Below, piece after piece: positions 8,575 to 17,059 of a stretch of 45,590 bases of DNA. Position 1 is the stretch's first letter. Each line of letters opens with the position of its first letter. Source of the stretch: Campylobacterales bacterium. GTDB taxonomy: Bacteria > Campylobacterota > Campylobacteria > Campylobacterales > Nitratiruptoraceae. The notes below the pieces were generated by a model. That model ran no database searches. It was not told where the DNA came from and saw only the letters and a list, made by a program, of their open reading frames with translations. The stretch spans positions 1 to 45,590 of the forward strand of contig JALVTF010000024.1 of NCBI GenBank assembly GCA_027024145.1. Reading direction: 5' to 3'. The translations under genes were made by a program, and so were the position numbers.

Positions 8575-8995
8575 ACTTGAGCCGATAGAGGATCTGCGTG
8601 GATTTATCAAAGAGCATTTCGATGTGGATCTGCCTGTACGTGGCGGATGGGGCTATGATGCTGCCACACCTGTAGAAATAGTGGATGATACCAAACTTCC
8701 CAAAAAGCAGTTGCAGCATATTTTCGCTACGATTCGCGCCAATATCGAGATGCATCTGATGCAAGAGAAGGGGAAAGGCTACAGCGGCATCAACGTCAAA
8801 GAGATAGGGCGCACCCAAGAAGAAGACTGCGAGGCGGTGGAGTATGAAATCACCGCACTGCCAGAAAAGCTCTACGAAAAGTTCATCAATGAATATAAAG
8901 CCGGCTATGGCAAAGAGGATTTCGATATGGAGGAGCACTTTCGTAGAAGAAAAGAGCATACCGTTTCGCGAAAGGTGAAAATCTATTTCAAATAG
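8558..8995 (+). CDS. Conserved-looking hypothetical protein, coupled to the MOSC gene
   Basis: Predicted 145-residue soluble protein with no signal peptide or membrane segment. I do not recognise the family. It starts MLEFAKLEPIED; ATG 8558 is preferred over GTG 8534 because AAAGGA lies just upstream. It overlaps the MOSC gene by 17 bp, implying translational coupling, and is followed 16 bp later by a secreted DsrE-like gene. The middle part is rich in charged helices, and it has one cysteine. Confidence 0.75.
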   Translation: MLEFAKLEPIEDLRGFIKEHFDVDLPVRGGWGYDAATPVEIVDDTKLPKKQLQHIFATIRANIEMHLMQEKGKGYSGINVKEIGRTQEEDCEAVEYEITALPEKLYEKFINEYKAGYGKEDFDMEEHFRRRKEHTVSRKVKIYFK

Positions 8996-9011
8996 TCTCA
9001 AAGGATTTGCT

Positions 9012-9449
9012 ATGCGACGCACTTTTATCGTGCTGCTTTTGCCTCTCGTTTTGTTCGCACAGACATTCTATGCCACTCCCAAGCCAAGTTTCGAGCACCC
9101 GCGTAAGTGGCTCATACGCCTCAACACCAAAGACCTGCACACCGTCAATCATACCCTCGGCGCCATTTACAACGTCCTCAAAGCCTATCCCAGCGACGCG
9201 CTGGAAGTCCTCGTGGTAGCGTATGGACCGGGCATTCGTGTTCTGCGCAAAGATTACGACAAACATACCCTCAAACGCATCAAGTCGCTCATGGCTTACG
9301 ATGTGCAGTTCGAGGTGTGCAAAAACACGATGGAGACGATGCACTGGACCAAAAAGGAGTTCATCGACGGTGTGAGCTACGTCCAAACCGGTGTCGCCGA
9401 GGTGATCGAGCGCAAGGCCGCAGGCTGGATAGAAGTGACTCCCTACTGA
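9012..9449 (+). CDS. Secreted DsrE/DsrF-like protein
   Basis: Predicted 145-residue protein with a Sec signal (residues 1-21). The mature part follows the DsrE/F fold pattern: WLIRLNTKD, an amphipathic helix, ALEVLVVAYGPGIRVL, then the helical end with FEVCKNTM, whose Cys sits where many DsrE-like proteins have their conserved cysteine, and a C-terminal GVAEVIERKAAGWIEV. Cytoplasmic DsrE proteins carry sulfur; periplasmic ones like this are common beside sulfur-oxidation genes but poorly understood. It ends the small operon with the MOSC gene. Confidence 0.78.
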   Translation: MRRTFIVLLLPLVLFAQTFYATPKPSFEHPRKWLIRLNTKDLHTVNHTLGAIYNVLKAYPSDALEVLVVAYGPGIRVLRKDYDKHTLKRIKSLMAYDVQFEVCKNTMETMHWTKKEFIDGVSYVQTGVAEVIERKAAGWIEVTPY

Positions 9450-9528
9450 AAAACATACAAAAATATTGACCTGCCTTATCACTTTTTTTAAATGATTCGC
9501 ACGCTTTGCGTGTGATACTTCAAAATTC

Positions 9529-9588
9529 ATGCTATTTTCGCTCTGTCTGGATGCTTTAAGAATGCTTTAATGGCGATGGATTTATAAT
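9529..9588 (+). promoter_or_regulatory. Rhodanese-operon promoter with 11-bp-spaced direct repeats
   Basis: TATAAT at 9583-9588 is the likely -10. Two direct repeats, ATGCTTTAAGA (9551-9561) and ATGCTTTAATG (9562-9572), sit back to back with an 11-bp period and end exactly 10 bp before the -10. A third copy, ATGCTATTTT, starts at 9529, two periods further up. No -35 hexamer is seen. This is the geometry used by OmpR/PhoB-type response regulators, whose direct repeats replace the -35. Confidence 0.6.
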
Positions 9589-9655
9589 GGCTAATAGCCC
9601 GAAAAATCCGTACTTACGGCATAAGAGCAGATGAATATAGTTATAAGGAGAAGCA

Positions 9656-10780
9656 ATGAAGAGGTTGCTGCAGGCCCTCGTGATCATGGCTTTGGCTGCA
9701 GGCGGTGCCATGGCAGAAAAACTGACCATCAGTGCCCAGGAAGCCTACAAGCTCATAGGCAAACCGGGTGTGGTGTTTGTAGACGGCGATAGTGAAACGG
9801 CATACGAAAACGGCCACATCGTAGGATCGGTGGATATGTATGCGCACCACCTGCACCGCTCCGACATCATGGGACGCATGCGCTGCGCTCCACTGTGGCA
9901 GTGCCCCAAAGAGGCGGCGAAGCTGTTGGGGACGCTGGGCATCGACAACGATACCACTGTCATCGCATACGACAACTGGCGCGGCCCGAACGCCACAGGT
10001 GTGCTGGCCTTTTTGAAAAGCTACGGACATAAGAAGGTTTACCTGCTCGATGGCGGTATCGATGCGATCAAAGCGCTCGACCCCAATCAGAAAAAATATG
10101 ACGAGCTCAAAAAGCAAAAGCACAAACTCCATCGTGCATACCGAAAGGCCAAAAAAGCGGGCGATATGAAAAAATATAAAGAGTTAAGAGCCCAATATAA
10201 AAAAGTAAAAGAGCAGATGAAGGCGCTCGAGCCCAAACTCATTATCCGCAGAGGCATGCAAAAAGTAGCGTTGGGCGAAGGACATTTTGCTTACATTCCA
10301 CCTGCCAAAGAGGCAAAAATCACCCCCAAAACCTATACAATTGATCCAAAACAGATCGATTATAGCTGGATAGCGGGCAAGGATGAGGTCTACAAAGCTG
10401 TGCTTGATCGCCTCAAAAAGGGTGACAAGTCCAAATATGTCATCATCGACGCACGCAGCATGATCGAAATCATCGGACAGCGCAAGATGGATCACGTAGC
10501 GCGCGGCGGGCATATCCCCACAGCGAAGTTTATCGAGTGGAAACGCATCACCGATTTTAAACGCCATAGAAGCTTTCGCACCAAAGAGGAGCTCGAAAAA
10601 CTCTTCAAAAGCTTTGGTATCACGAAAGACAAGACCATCTATGCCTACTGTCAGGTGGGTACGGGACGTGGATCGGATATTGTCACGGCACTGAGACTTC
10701 TTGGCTATCCCAACGCAAAGGTCTATACCGGCAGCTGGGATGAGTGGGGCAACGCTATGAATCTACCTATTAGACGATAA
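9656..10780 (+). CDS. Secreted tandem-rhodanese sulfurtransferase
   Basis: Predicted 374-residue periplasmic protein with a Sec signal to about residue 20. It has two rhodanese domains. In the first (about 22-125) the catalytic Cys position is occupied by Asp106 in VIAYDNWRG, so this half is probably inactive. The second (about 235-370) has Cys332 in the loop CQVGTGRG, a normal active-site arrangement. Between them lies a very Lys-rich, probably coiled-coil linker (about 130-200) that is longer than in ordinary two-domain rhodaneses. It lies 12 bp before the molybdoenzyme alpha gene behind its own promoter, suggesting it delivers or receives sulfane sulfur for that enzyme. Substrate not determinable. 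Confidence 0.88.
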   Translation: MKRLLQALVIMALAAGGAMAEKLTISAQEAYKLIGKPGVVFVDGDSETAYENGHIVGSVDMYAHHLHRSDIMGRMRCAPLWQCPKEAAKLLGTLGIDNDTTVIAYDNWRGPNATGVLAFLKSYGHKKVYLLDGGIDAIKALDPNQKKYDELKKQKHKLHRAYRKAKKAGDMKKYKELRAQYKKVKEQMKALEPKLIIRRGMQKVALGEGHFAYIPPAKEAKITPKTYTIDPKQIDYSWIAGKDEVYKAVLDRLKKGDKSKYVIIDARSMIEIIGQRKMDHVARGGHIPTAKFIEWKRITDFKRHRSFRTKEELEKLFKSFGITKDKTIYAYCQVGTGRGSDIVTALRLLGYPNAKVYTGSWDEWGNAMNLPIRR

Positions 10781-10792
10781 GGAGCGAGCTGT

Positions 10793-13699
10793 ATGAGCAC
10801 TCTTGATACGAAACGACGCAACTTTCTCAAAATTTCAGGTGCGACTGCTGCTTTGGTGGCCGGCAGCGGCAATCTCTTCGCCAAAACGGATGTGATCAAA
10901 GTAGAAAACGGCAAGGAAAACTACCCCAATACCACTTATACCGAACAGATGTATCGCAACGAATTTAGCTTTACGTACGGCAAAAAAGAGGAGCACGGCT
11001 ACGCCTACCACTGCGTCAACTGCCAGGGAAACTGTGCATGGGAAGTGTGGGGCAATAACGGTGTGGTAACGCGCGAAAACCAAAGCGCTCGCTATCCGCG
11101 CATCAATCCAAAAATCCCCGATTTCAACCCGCGTGGCTGCAATAAGGGTATCCAGCATTCACAGGTGATGTATGAAAAGGATCGCATCCTCTATCCCATG
11201 AAGCGCGTGGGCAAACGGGGCGAGGGCAAATGGAAGCGTATCAGCTGGGACGAAGCGGCCGAGATCGTGGCTCAAAAGATATTCGATACCATGACCGATC
11301 CCAAAAAGGGACCGGGACGCATCATGGTCCATGCAGGGACGGGGCTTTTAACTGAAGGACGCCGCGGTTCGGTGCTGCGCTTTTCGACACAGCTGGGAGC
11401 CTATCGTATCTATCCAGCTTCATACTTAGGCGATATGTTTACAGGAAGTGCCGTAGCATACGGTGAAGGTAACATCGGCTGTACCTATGATTTCCTCTAT
11501 ACCGTCGATACAGCTGTCTTTTGGGGCGGTAATCCCAACGTTTCGCGCATTCCCGATGCACATTTTGTCTGGGAGGGCAAGTACAACGGTGCTAAAGTTA
11601 TCGTCATTACTCCTGAATTCAACGGCTCGGCCAAGTCCGCCGATCTTTGGATCCCCATCAAGCCGGGCACAGACCAGTTTTTGGCTATGAGCGTAATGTA
11701 TGAGATCCTTAAGAACAAATGGTACAAACCGGGATTTATGAAGATCTATACGGACCTGCCGTTTCTCGTGCGCACGGACAATAAAAAGCTGCTGCGCAGA
11801 AGCGATATGCAAGAGCCCAAAAACGAAGAAGAAAAAGAGAAATTCGAAGCGCAGTTCTATGCTTGGGACAAAAAGTCCAACAAACCCGTTTTGATGCCAG
11901 GATGCGAAGGAAGCGAGGATAAATCGCTTGATATTCGTGAGCTCGGTATCGACCCCGCTTTGGAAGGGACATGGGAAGTGACACTTGAAGATGGCAAGAA
12001 GGTCAAAGTGACCACCGTCTTTGAGATCTTCAAGAAAAACGTCGAGCAGTTTCCACCCGAAAAGACCCAAGAAATCACCGGTGTGCACCCCGACACCGTC
12101 AAACAGCTCGCAAAAGATATCGCACTCCCAAAAGTGGTGGAGATCACCACGGGCTTTAGCCTGAACAAATATCACAACGGTATCCTCAATGTCTGGAATA
12201 TCGCATCTATTTGCGGTTTGACAGGGCGTCTGGGACCATACGGTTCGCTCAATACAGAAAACGAATTTAGCCTCAGTGGTCTTGGTGCACTCAGTGGTTT
12301 TGGAGGTAAATACAAGCCGCGCTTTGGCTCGGGATTTGTGGGTGAGTTTGTTTTTGGTGATGGGCTCAAAACCTTCGAGAAATATTTCGGCGAAGAAGAT
12401 GTCAAACGAGCTACCGATGGTAAAATCAGCAAAGAGGAGTATATCAAGATCGTCGAAGAAGCCCTCAAAAACGGTGAAGATGGCAAAGATAGGACCGAAG
12501 AGGAGGAGTTTTATAAGCCTTGGTGGACGCCGGAAGTGGCCATCATCGTGGCCGACTCGAAATTTCGCCGCAACAAAGGGAGCGAATATCGTAAAGCCTT
12601 TTTGAAAAAAACCAAGTTTTTCTGCTACGTGGACTATCGTATGAGTGAAGCGGCGATGTTTGCAGATCTGCTGCTGCCGGCAAAATCGCACTATGAAGTC
12701 TACGATATCCGCACGAGCCCGGGCTATCACAGATTTACCAACCTCGCGCAGCCTATCGCAAATATGAAGCCTGTGGGCGAAGCGAAAGATGAGTGGAGTA
12801 TGTTCGCCTTCATCGCCAAGAAGCTCGAAGAGATTGCCAATAGACCTGAGAACAAGAAAAAAGCGAAAGTCCCAGATAGCAAGAAGTATGCACGTACAGG
12901 CTATCGCGATTTGACGAAGTTTTACAAAGAGTACACCAACACCGATGAAGAGTCCGAAGCTGCGATGGAGCCGCTTTTGGGCACGGATAAGCTGGCGGTG
13001 GAAGCGGCACTGCAAAAGTGCGAGCAGTATCAGCCTTGGACTATGGAGAAGATGTATGCAGCCGGAGGATTTTTGGAACTCAACGAAAAAGCCGCCAAGA
13101 TGAGTCCTCTCTATGCGGACAAACCCTATAGCTCAGGGGAGTTTACGCTTTTCAAATTCGAGCGCTTCGAAACATTGAGCGGGCGTCAGACGTTTTATGT
13201 GGATCATCCTATCTATCTCAAACTTGTCAACGGCACCAACTACGCCCTCAAGCCTTTGGCGCCTCAAAGCAAGAAAAATCCGTTTATGCTCATGACGCCG
13301 CATGCACGCTGGTCTATCCACTCCAACTGGAAGACAAGCCGTACGCTCCAGCGATTGCAGCGTGGTGTGCCCTATGTGGCTATCAACCGCAAAATCGCCC
13401 AGCTCAAGGGCATCAAAGATGGCGATACCGTGCGCATCTTCAACGAGCTCGGCGAATTTTATGCCATGGCGAAGGTGAGCTCTTCTGTGGCACCCGATAC
13501 GCTGGTGATGGAGCATGGATGGGAGCCGTATCAGTATCTTTTCAATAAAGGCCACAACGAGTGCGTACCGATGTCGCTCAACCTTCTCGAGCTTGCTGAT
13601 GGTTGGGGGCATCTGAAGTTCGGCGGACAGTGGGACGGTAACCAGTACGCCTATGATGGTGCGGTCAATATCGAAAAATCCACCAAGTATACATACTAA
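10793..13699 (+). CDS. Type II DMSO-reductase-family molybdoenzyme, catalytic alpha subunit
   Basis: Predicted 968-residue periplasmic enzyme with a Tat signal (KRRNFLKIS). The N-terminal Fe-S ligands are His73, Cys77, Cys81 and Cys116, with the H-x3-C-x3-C-x34-C spacing of NarG and other type II enzymes. Asp214 in SYLGDMFTG is the probable Mo ligand. The region RIPDAHFVWEGKYNGAKVIV matches type II dehydrogenases and reductases such as those for selenate, chlorate, dimethyl sulfide and ethylbenzene. The substrate cannot be read from the sequence. The sulfur-rich surroundings (sox, rhodanese, DsrE-like) favour a sulfur compound, but that is inference. Gene order alpha, beta, gamma follows. Confidence 0.88.
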   Translation: MSTLDTKRRNFLKISGATAALVAGSGNLFAKTDVIKVENGKENYPNTTYTEQMYRNEFSFTYGKKEEHGYAYHCVNCQGNCAWEVWGNNGVVTRENQSARYPRINPKIPDFNPRGCNKGIQHSQVMYEKDRILYPMKRVGKRGEGKWKRISWDEAAEIVAQKIFDTMTDPKKGPGRIMVHAGTGLLTEGRRGSVLRFSTQLGAYRIYPASYLGDMFTGSAVAYGEGNIGCTYDFLYTVDTAVFWGGNPNVSRIPDAHFVWEGKYNGAKVIVITPEFNGSAKSADLWIPIKPGTDQFLAMSVMYEILKNKWYKPGFMKIYTDLPFLVRTDNKKLLRRSDMQEPKNEEEKEKFEAQFYAWDKKSNKPVLMPGCEGSEDKSLDIRELGIDPALEGTWEVTLEDGKKVKVTTVFEIFKKNVEQFPPEKTQEITGVHPDTVKQLAKDIALPKVVEITTGFSLNKYHNGILNVWNIASICGLTGRLGPYGSLNTENEFSLSGLGALSGFGGKYKPRFGSGFVGEFVFGDGLKTFEKYFGEEDVKRATDGKISKEEYIKIVEEALKNGEDGKDRTEEEEFYKPWWTPEVAIIVADSKFRRNKGSEYRKAFLKKTKFFCYVDYRMSEAAMFADLLLPAKSHYEVYDIRTSPGYHRFTNLAQPIANMKPVGEAKDEWSMFAFIAKKLEEIANRPENKKKAKVPDSKKYARTGYRDLTKFYKEYTNTDEESEAAMEPLLGTDKLAVEAALQKCEQYQPWTMEKMYAAGGFLELNEKAAKMSPLYADKPYSSGEFTLFKFERFETLSGRQTFYVDHPIYLKLVNGTNYALKPLAPQSKKNPFMLMTPHARWSIHSNWKTSRTLQRLQRGVPYVAINRKIAQLKGIKDGDTVRIFNELGEFYAMAKVSSSVAPDTLVMEHGWEPYQYLFNKGHNECVPMSLNLLELADGWGHLKFGGQWDGNQYAYDGAVNIEKSTKYTY

Positions 13700-13711
13700 G
13701 AGGAGCGGGGA

Positions 13712-14839
13712 ATGTCTCAAAGACAATTAGCGATGGTGATGGATCTGAATAAATGTATCGGATGCCAAACCTGTACGGTCGCATGTAAGACGCAATGGAC
13801 CAACAGAAACGGTCGCGAATATATGTACTGGAACAACGTAGAGACCTATCCGGGAGACGGCTATCCTAAAAAATGGATGGAGCTTGGCGGGGGATTCGAT
13901 CAAAACGGCGATCTGCAGCCTGGTATCATCCCCAATATCGAAGCCGATTATGGTGTGCCTTGGGACTACAACTACGACTCTTTGGCACACCAAAATCTCA
14001 TCGACGGCAAACCGGAAGCCGGATGGCGTCCCGAAACCAGTCCTACATGGGGTCCTAACTGGGATGAAGATGAGGGAGCGGGTGAGTTTCCAAATGACAA
14101 CTACTTTTTCTATTTGCCGCGTATTTGTAACCACTGCTCCAATCCCGGCTGCCTGAGCGCCTGCCCGCGTGATGCGATCTTCAAGCGTGAAGAAGATGGC
14201 GTAGTGCTTGTCGATCTCGATCGCTGCCAGGGATATCGCTACTGCATCGCAGGATGCCCCTATAAAAAGATCTATTTCAACCCAAAAATCAGCAAAAGTG
14301 AAAAATGTATCCTCTGCTTTCCGCGCATCGAACAAGGACTGCCACCGGCCTGTGCCCAAAGCTGCGTGGGACGCATCCGCTTCGTGGGATTTTTGGATGA
14401 TGAAGAGGGGCAGGTCTACAAACTCGTACACAAGTACAAAGTGGCGCTGCCTTTGCGCCCAGACTATGGCACCCAGCCCAACGTCTACTACATCCCGCCA
14501 GTCGATACCCCACCGAAATTCGACGAAAACGGCCGCATCATCGAAGGGAGCGAGCGCGTGCCTATCGAGGAGCTCGAAAAGCTCTTCGGACCCGCGGTGC
14601 ATGACGCTATCAAAACCATCAAAGAAGAGCGTGAAAAACGTAAAAAAACCGGCAAATCGGAGCTCATGGATATCCTCATAGCCTATCAGCACAAAGATAT
14701 GTTCAGACTCGATCATAACTACTACGCCCAAGTGGCCAAACGAAAGGGTATGAAACCACTGCCATTGGTGGATGAGCGCTACGTGGCGGGGAAATATACC
14801 AAAGCTGATGCGATAACTTCTTTTAAGGTGCAGGCATGA
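13712..14839 (+). CDS. Type II molybdoenzyme Fe-S beta subunit
   Basis: Predicted 375-residue electron-transfer subunit with four Fe-S clusters: Cys15/18/21/25; Cys139/142/147/151; Cys172/178/182 with Tyr175 in place of a Cys; and Cys199/202/214/218. The missing Cys marks a [3Fe-4S] cluster, as in NarH, where the position is Trp. There is no signal peptide; the protein would be carried across the membrane with the Tat-tagged alpha subunit. GAGGAGCGGGG precedes ATG 13712. The 3' end overlaps the gamma gene by 4 bp. Confidence 0.92.
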   Translation: MSQRQLAMVMDLNKCIGCQTCTVACKTQWTNRNGREYMYWNNVETYPGDGYPKKWMELGGGFDQNGDLQPGIIPNIEADYGVPWDYNYDSLAHQNLIDGKPEAGWRPETSPTWGPNWDEDEGAGEFPNDNYFFYLPRICNHCSNPGCLSACPRDAIFKREEDGVVLVDLDRCQGYRYCIAGCPYKKIYFNPKISKSEKCILCFPRIEQGLPPACAQSCVGRIRFVGFLDDEEGQVYKLVHKYKVALPLRPDYGTQPNVYYIPPVDTPPKFDENGRIIEGSERVPIEELEKLFGPAVHDAIKTIKEEREKRKKTGKSELMDILIAYQHKDMFRLDHNYYAQVAKRKGMKPLPLVDERYVAGKYTKADAITSFKVQA

Positions 14840-16044
14840 AACGAGTAGCGACGATGACACTCTCTTTGGGAGTTTTGTGTGCAGCCTATGGAGCGAATGT
14901 AGTCAAAGCCGTCAAAGTGCGCAGCCTCCATGGATTGCGATGCGGTGCCTATCTGGTGCGCAAGTACGCGCACTTTACACCCGTGGTGCTCTATCCCCAA
15001 ACCACACTGCATCTCAATGACAAAAAGGCCAATGAGCTCAACAAAGATGCCAAAGCGATCGTGGCGAAAGTGGCGGCTTTCACCGACGGCAAAAAGGTTG
15101 CGATCATCGTGCACTGGCCCGATCGCAGCAAAGATATCTACAAAGGCTACAAGAGCGATAGCTATCCCGATGGCTTCGCGGTGCAGTTTGCTGCAAATGC
15201 TACAAATCCTCAAAAACTCCCCTATATCGGAATGGGTAGCGATGGTAGAGCGGTGGAGATCTTCTTGCGTAAAGCCTACGGCCAGAGCGTGTATGAGCCT
15301 AACGGCAACGGCGACGTGGCGCATCAGGTCAATCCACACAATACCGACTATTTCGGCAAAGAGCTCAAAAAGTTCGAAAAAGAGGTGCAAAAACTGGGTG
15401 TACGCCCCTATGCGAGAGCCTTCGTGAGTGAAGGATTTCGCTCTATGACCGAGATCAAGGACGGTTCGGTCACATGGCGCTCCGATATGTGCTACAACAC
15501 CAAACGCCACATCTGGGGCGGCATGGTGATTAAGCCCATCGACGATGCGTACAGCAAGGCGGCCAAAAACGAGCTTGCCATCGCGGTGGCGGTCTGGGAC
15601 GGCAAGGAGCTACAGCGCGATGGCCTCAAGCGGCTTTCAAGCTGGATCGCCGTGAAATTGCCGCACGCCAAAAACAGAGCCCTCGAGAAGGTGGTGAGCG
15701 AAAAGGTACGTGGCGACGTGGCAGAGGGCAAGAAACAGTTCGCGGCCAACTGCGCCAGCTGTCATAACGATAAAGACTTCCATAACGCCCCCATCTACAT
15801 GGCGCCCGATCTCAGCAACGTGGGAGGCCAGGCGACGGCGGCATATCTGCGCGAATCGATCCTCGATCCCAATGCCGTAGTGGTACCAGGCTACAATCGC
15901 AACCAGCATCCAAGCTATGCATGGTACAATCTCAAAAACGGCAAACGAGTCTCTATCATGCCATCTTTTAGCTATCTCGATGCGAAGGTGGTGAATGATA
16001 TCGTAGCCTATTTGCAGACCCAAAAAGCGGAGGTGGCGAAATGA
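14836..16044 (+). CDS. Gamma subunit: heme-b domain fused to cytochrome c
   Basis: Predicted 402-residue periplasmic protein with a Sec signal to about residue 19. Residues about 25-285 resemble the heme-b-binding gamma subunit of type II enzymes (ethylbenzene-dehydrogenase-type domain), including DGFAVQFA and PYIGMGS, whose Met is a candidate axial ligand. A class I cytochrome c domain is fused at the C-terminus with CASCH at 306-310 and Met375. Characterised gamma subunits normally lack this domain and pass electrons to a separate cytochrome. The fusion implies direct exchange with the soluble cytochrome pool. Confidence 0.85.
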   Translation: MKRVATMTLSLGVLCAAYGANVVKAVKVRSLHGLRCGAYLVRKYAHFTPVVLYPQTTLHLNDKKANELNKDAKAIVAKVAAFTDGKKVAIIVHWPDRSKDIYKGYKSDSYPDGFAVQFAANATNPQKLPYIGMGSDGRAVEIFLRKAYGQSVYEPNGNGDVAHQVNPHNTDYFGKELKKFEKEVQKLGVRPYARAFVSEGFRSMTEIKDGSVTWRSDMCYNTKRHIWGGMVIKPIDDAYSKAAKNELAIAVAVWDGKELQRDGLKRLSSWIAVKLPHAKNRALEKVVSEKVRGDVAEGKKQFAANCASCHNDKDFHNAPIYMAPDLSNVGGQATAAYLRESILDPNAVVVPGYNRNQHPSYAWYNLKNGKRVSIMPSFSYLDAKVVNDIVAYLQTQKAEVAK

Positions 16045-16442
16045 AAAAAGTGGCCCTTTTGGCACTGCTTGGTGCCGGTATGCTCTTTGCCGGCACTCCA
16101 TTTGAAAAGAAGGGGTTTTTGACCACTAAATGGTGTGCCGAGCATGATCTTTTTGCCGATTGTCGGCTCGAGTCCTACCACTGCGGCAGCGGCGGATGCT
16201 TTCGCGATTGGCTGCCGGGAGAGCCTGAAAAGATGCAGCTGGTGCTTTATGTGCACGACGAGGGTAAAATCTACTCCATCAAACCTGCAGGCGTGCGTGT
16301 GAGCGACCTTTTGGAAAAAGCGGCCAATCGTAACGAAGTGACTATCATCGGTTCGCTCGAAAGCGATGGCAAAACGATCGATGCCAAAAAGTTCAAAGCG
16401 CCCCCTCCGCCAAAAAAGTCCTTCTTCAAAGGCTGCCTCTAA
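16041..16442 (+). CDS. Secreted Cys-rich protein of unknown function
   Basis: Predicted 133-residue protein with a Sec signal (cleavage near residue 18). The mature N-terminus has four cysteines (32, 41, 48, 53) in a compact Gly-rich cluster, and a fifth Cys is next to last (132), after a Pro/Lys-rich tail. There is no CxxCH heme site. It overlaps the gamma gene by 4 bp and the chaperone gene by 1 bp, so it is a dedicated component of this operon. It may be an extra small subunit or a periplasmic maturation factor. Family not recognised. Confidence 0.8.
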   Translation: MKKVALLALLGAGMLFAGTPFEKKGFLTTKWCAEHDLFADCRLESYHCGSGGCFRDWLPGEPEKMQLVLYVHDEGKIYSIKPAGVRVSDLLEKAANRNEVTIIGSLESDGKTIDAKKFKAPPPPKKSFFKGCL

Positions 16443-17059
16443 TGGCGGCGAAGCGGCCGTCGGACAAGCATGGGAGAGGAGCGTGCGTGGATAACAAAGC
16501 ACGAGCCTTTGTCTATGCCTTTTTGTCGCGTCTTTTCGAAAAGGAGTTAGGGACCAAAGAGATAGAAGAACTGCGCAAAAATAGAGACCTCCTCGCTACC
16601 ATCGGAGAAGCGAGCCGAGAATATTTCGCCGCTACCGACACCGCCACGCTCCAAGAAGCGCTCAATATCGATTACCACTCCCTCTTTTCAGTAAACTCTC
16701 AGCCCATCAAGTCTATCGTCGTGGATGCTACGGGCGAGATATTGGTGGGATTGCAAAATCCCGTGATGTATTTCTATTTCGAAAACGGCTACGAAATCGA
16801 TATGAACCGCACCGAGATTTTGGCTCCTGATCATCTGGCCATCGAATTTGGATTTATGCAAAATCTCGCCTTTCGCGACGAGAAGCGTACGGCGCTGCGC
16901 TTTTTGCGTGAGCATCTTTTGGCATGGGTGCCGCCATACCTTTGTGCAATCCAAGAGATGGCGCAAACTCCCTTCTATCGGGATGTGTGCGATTTTACCA
17001 TCGAATATCTCTTTCGTGATTTTGCCCTTTTGCAAGAGGTCGGAGACGATGCAGTATAA
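16442..17059 (+). CDS. TorD/DmsD-family molybdoenzyme chaperone
   Basis: Predicted 205-residue all-helical cytoplasmic protein of the TorD family, with no signal. It has the typical regions LSRLFEKEL, the acidic centre around NRTEILAPDHLAIEFGFM and a C-terminal helix bundle. Such chaperones bind the Tat signal of the alpha subunit and hold it for cofactor insertion; the equivalent genes in selenate and chlorate reductase operons are often called delta. ATG 16442 overlaps the previous stop. Overlap with the following ferredoxin gene is 11 bp. Confidence 0.85.
   Translation: MAAKRPSDKHGRGACVDNKARAFVYAFLSRLFEKELGTKEIEELRKNRDLLATIGEASREYFAATDTATLQEALNIDYHSLFSVNSQPIKSIVVDATGEILVGLQNPVMYFYFENGYEIDMNRTEILAPDHLAIEFGFMQNLAFRDEKRTALRFLREHLLAWVPPYLCAIQEMAQTPFYRDVCDFTIEYLFRDFALLQEVGDDAV

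Noticed and set aside
9485-9515. Small hairpin CACGC-TTT-GCGTG after the DsrE-like gene as a terminator
   Set aside because: The stem is short and no T run follows on either strand.
10793-13699. Cytoplasmic-type nitrate reductase NarG or polysulfide reductase PsrA
   Set aside because: A Tat signal and a cytochrome-fused gamma subunit exclude NarGHI. The His-x3-Cys-x3-Cys ligands and beta/gamma subunits exclude PsrA, which has Cys ligands and a membrane anchor.
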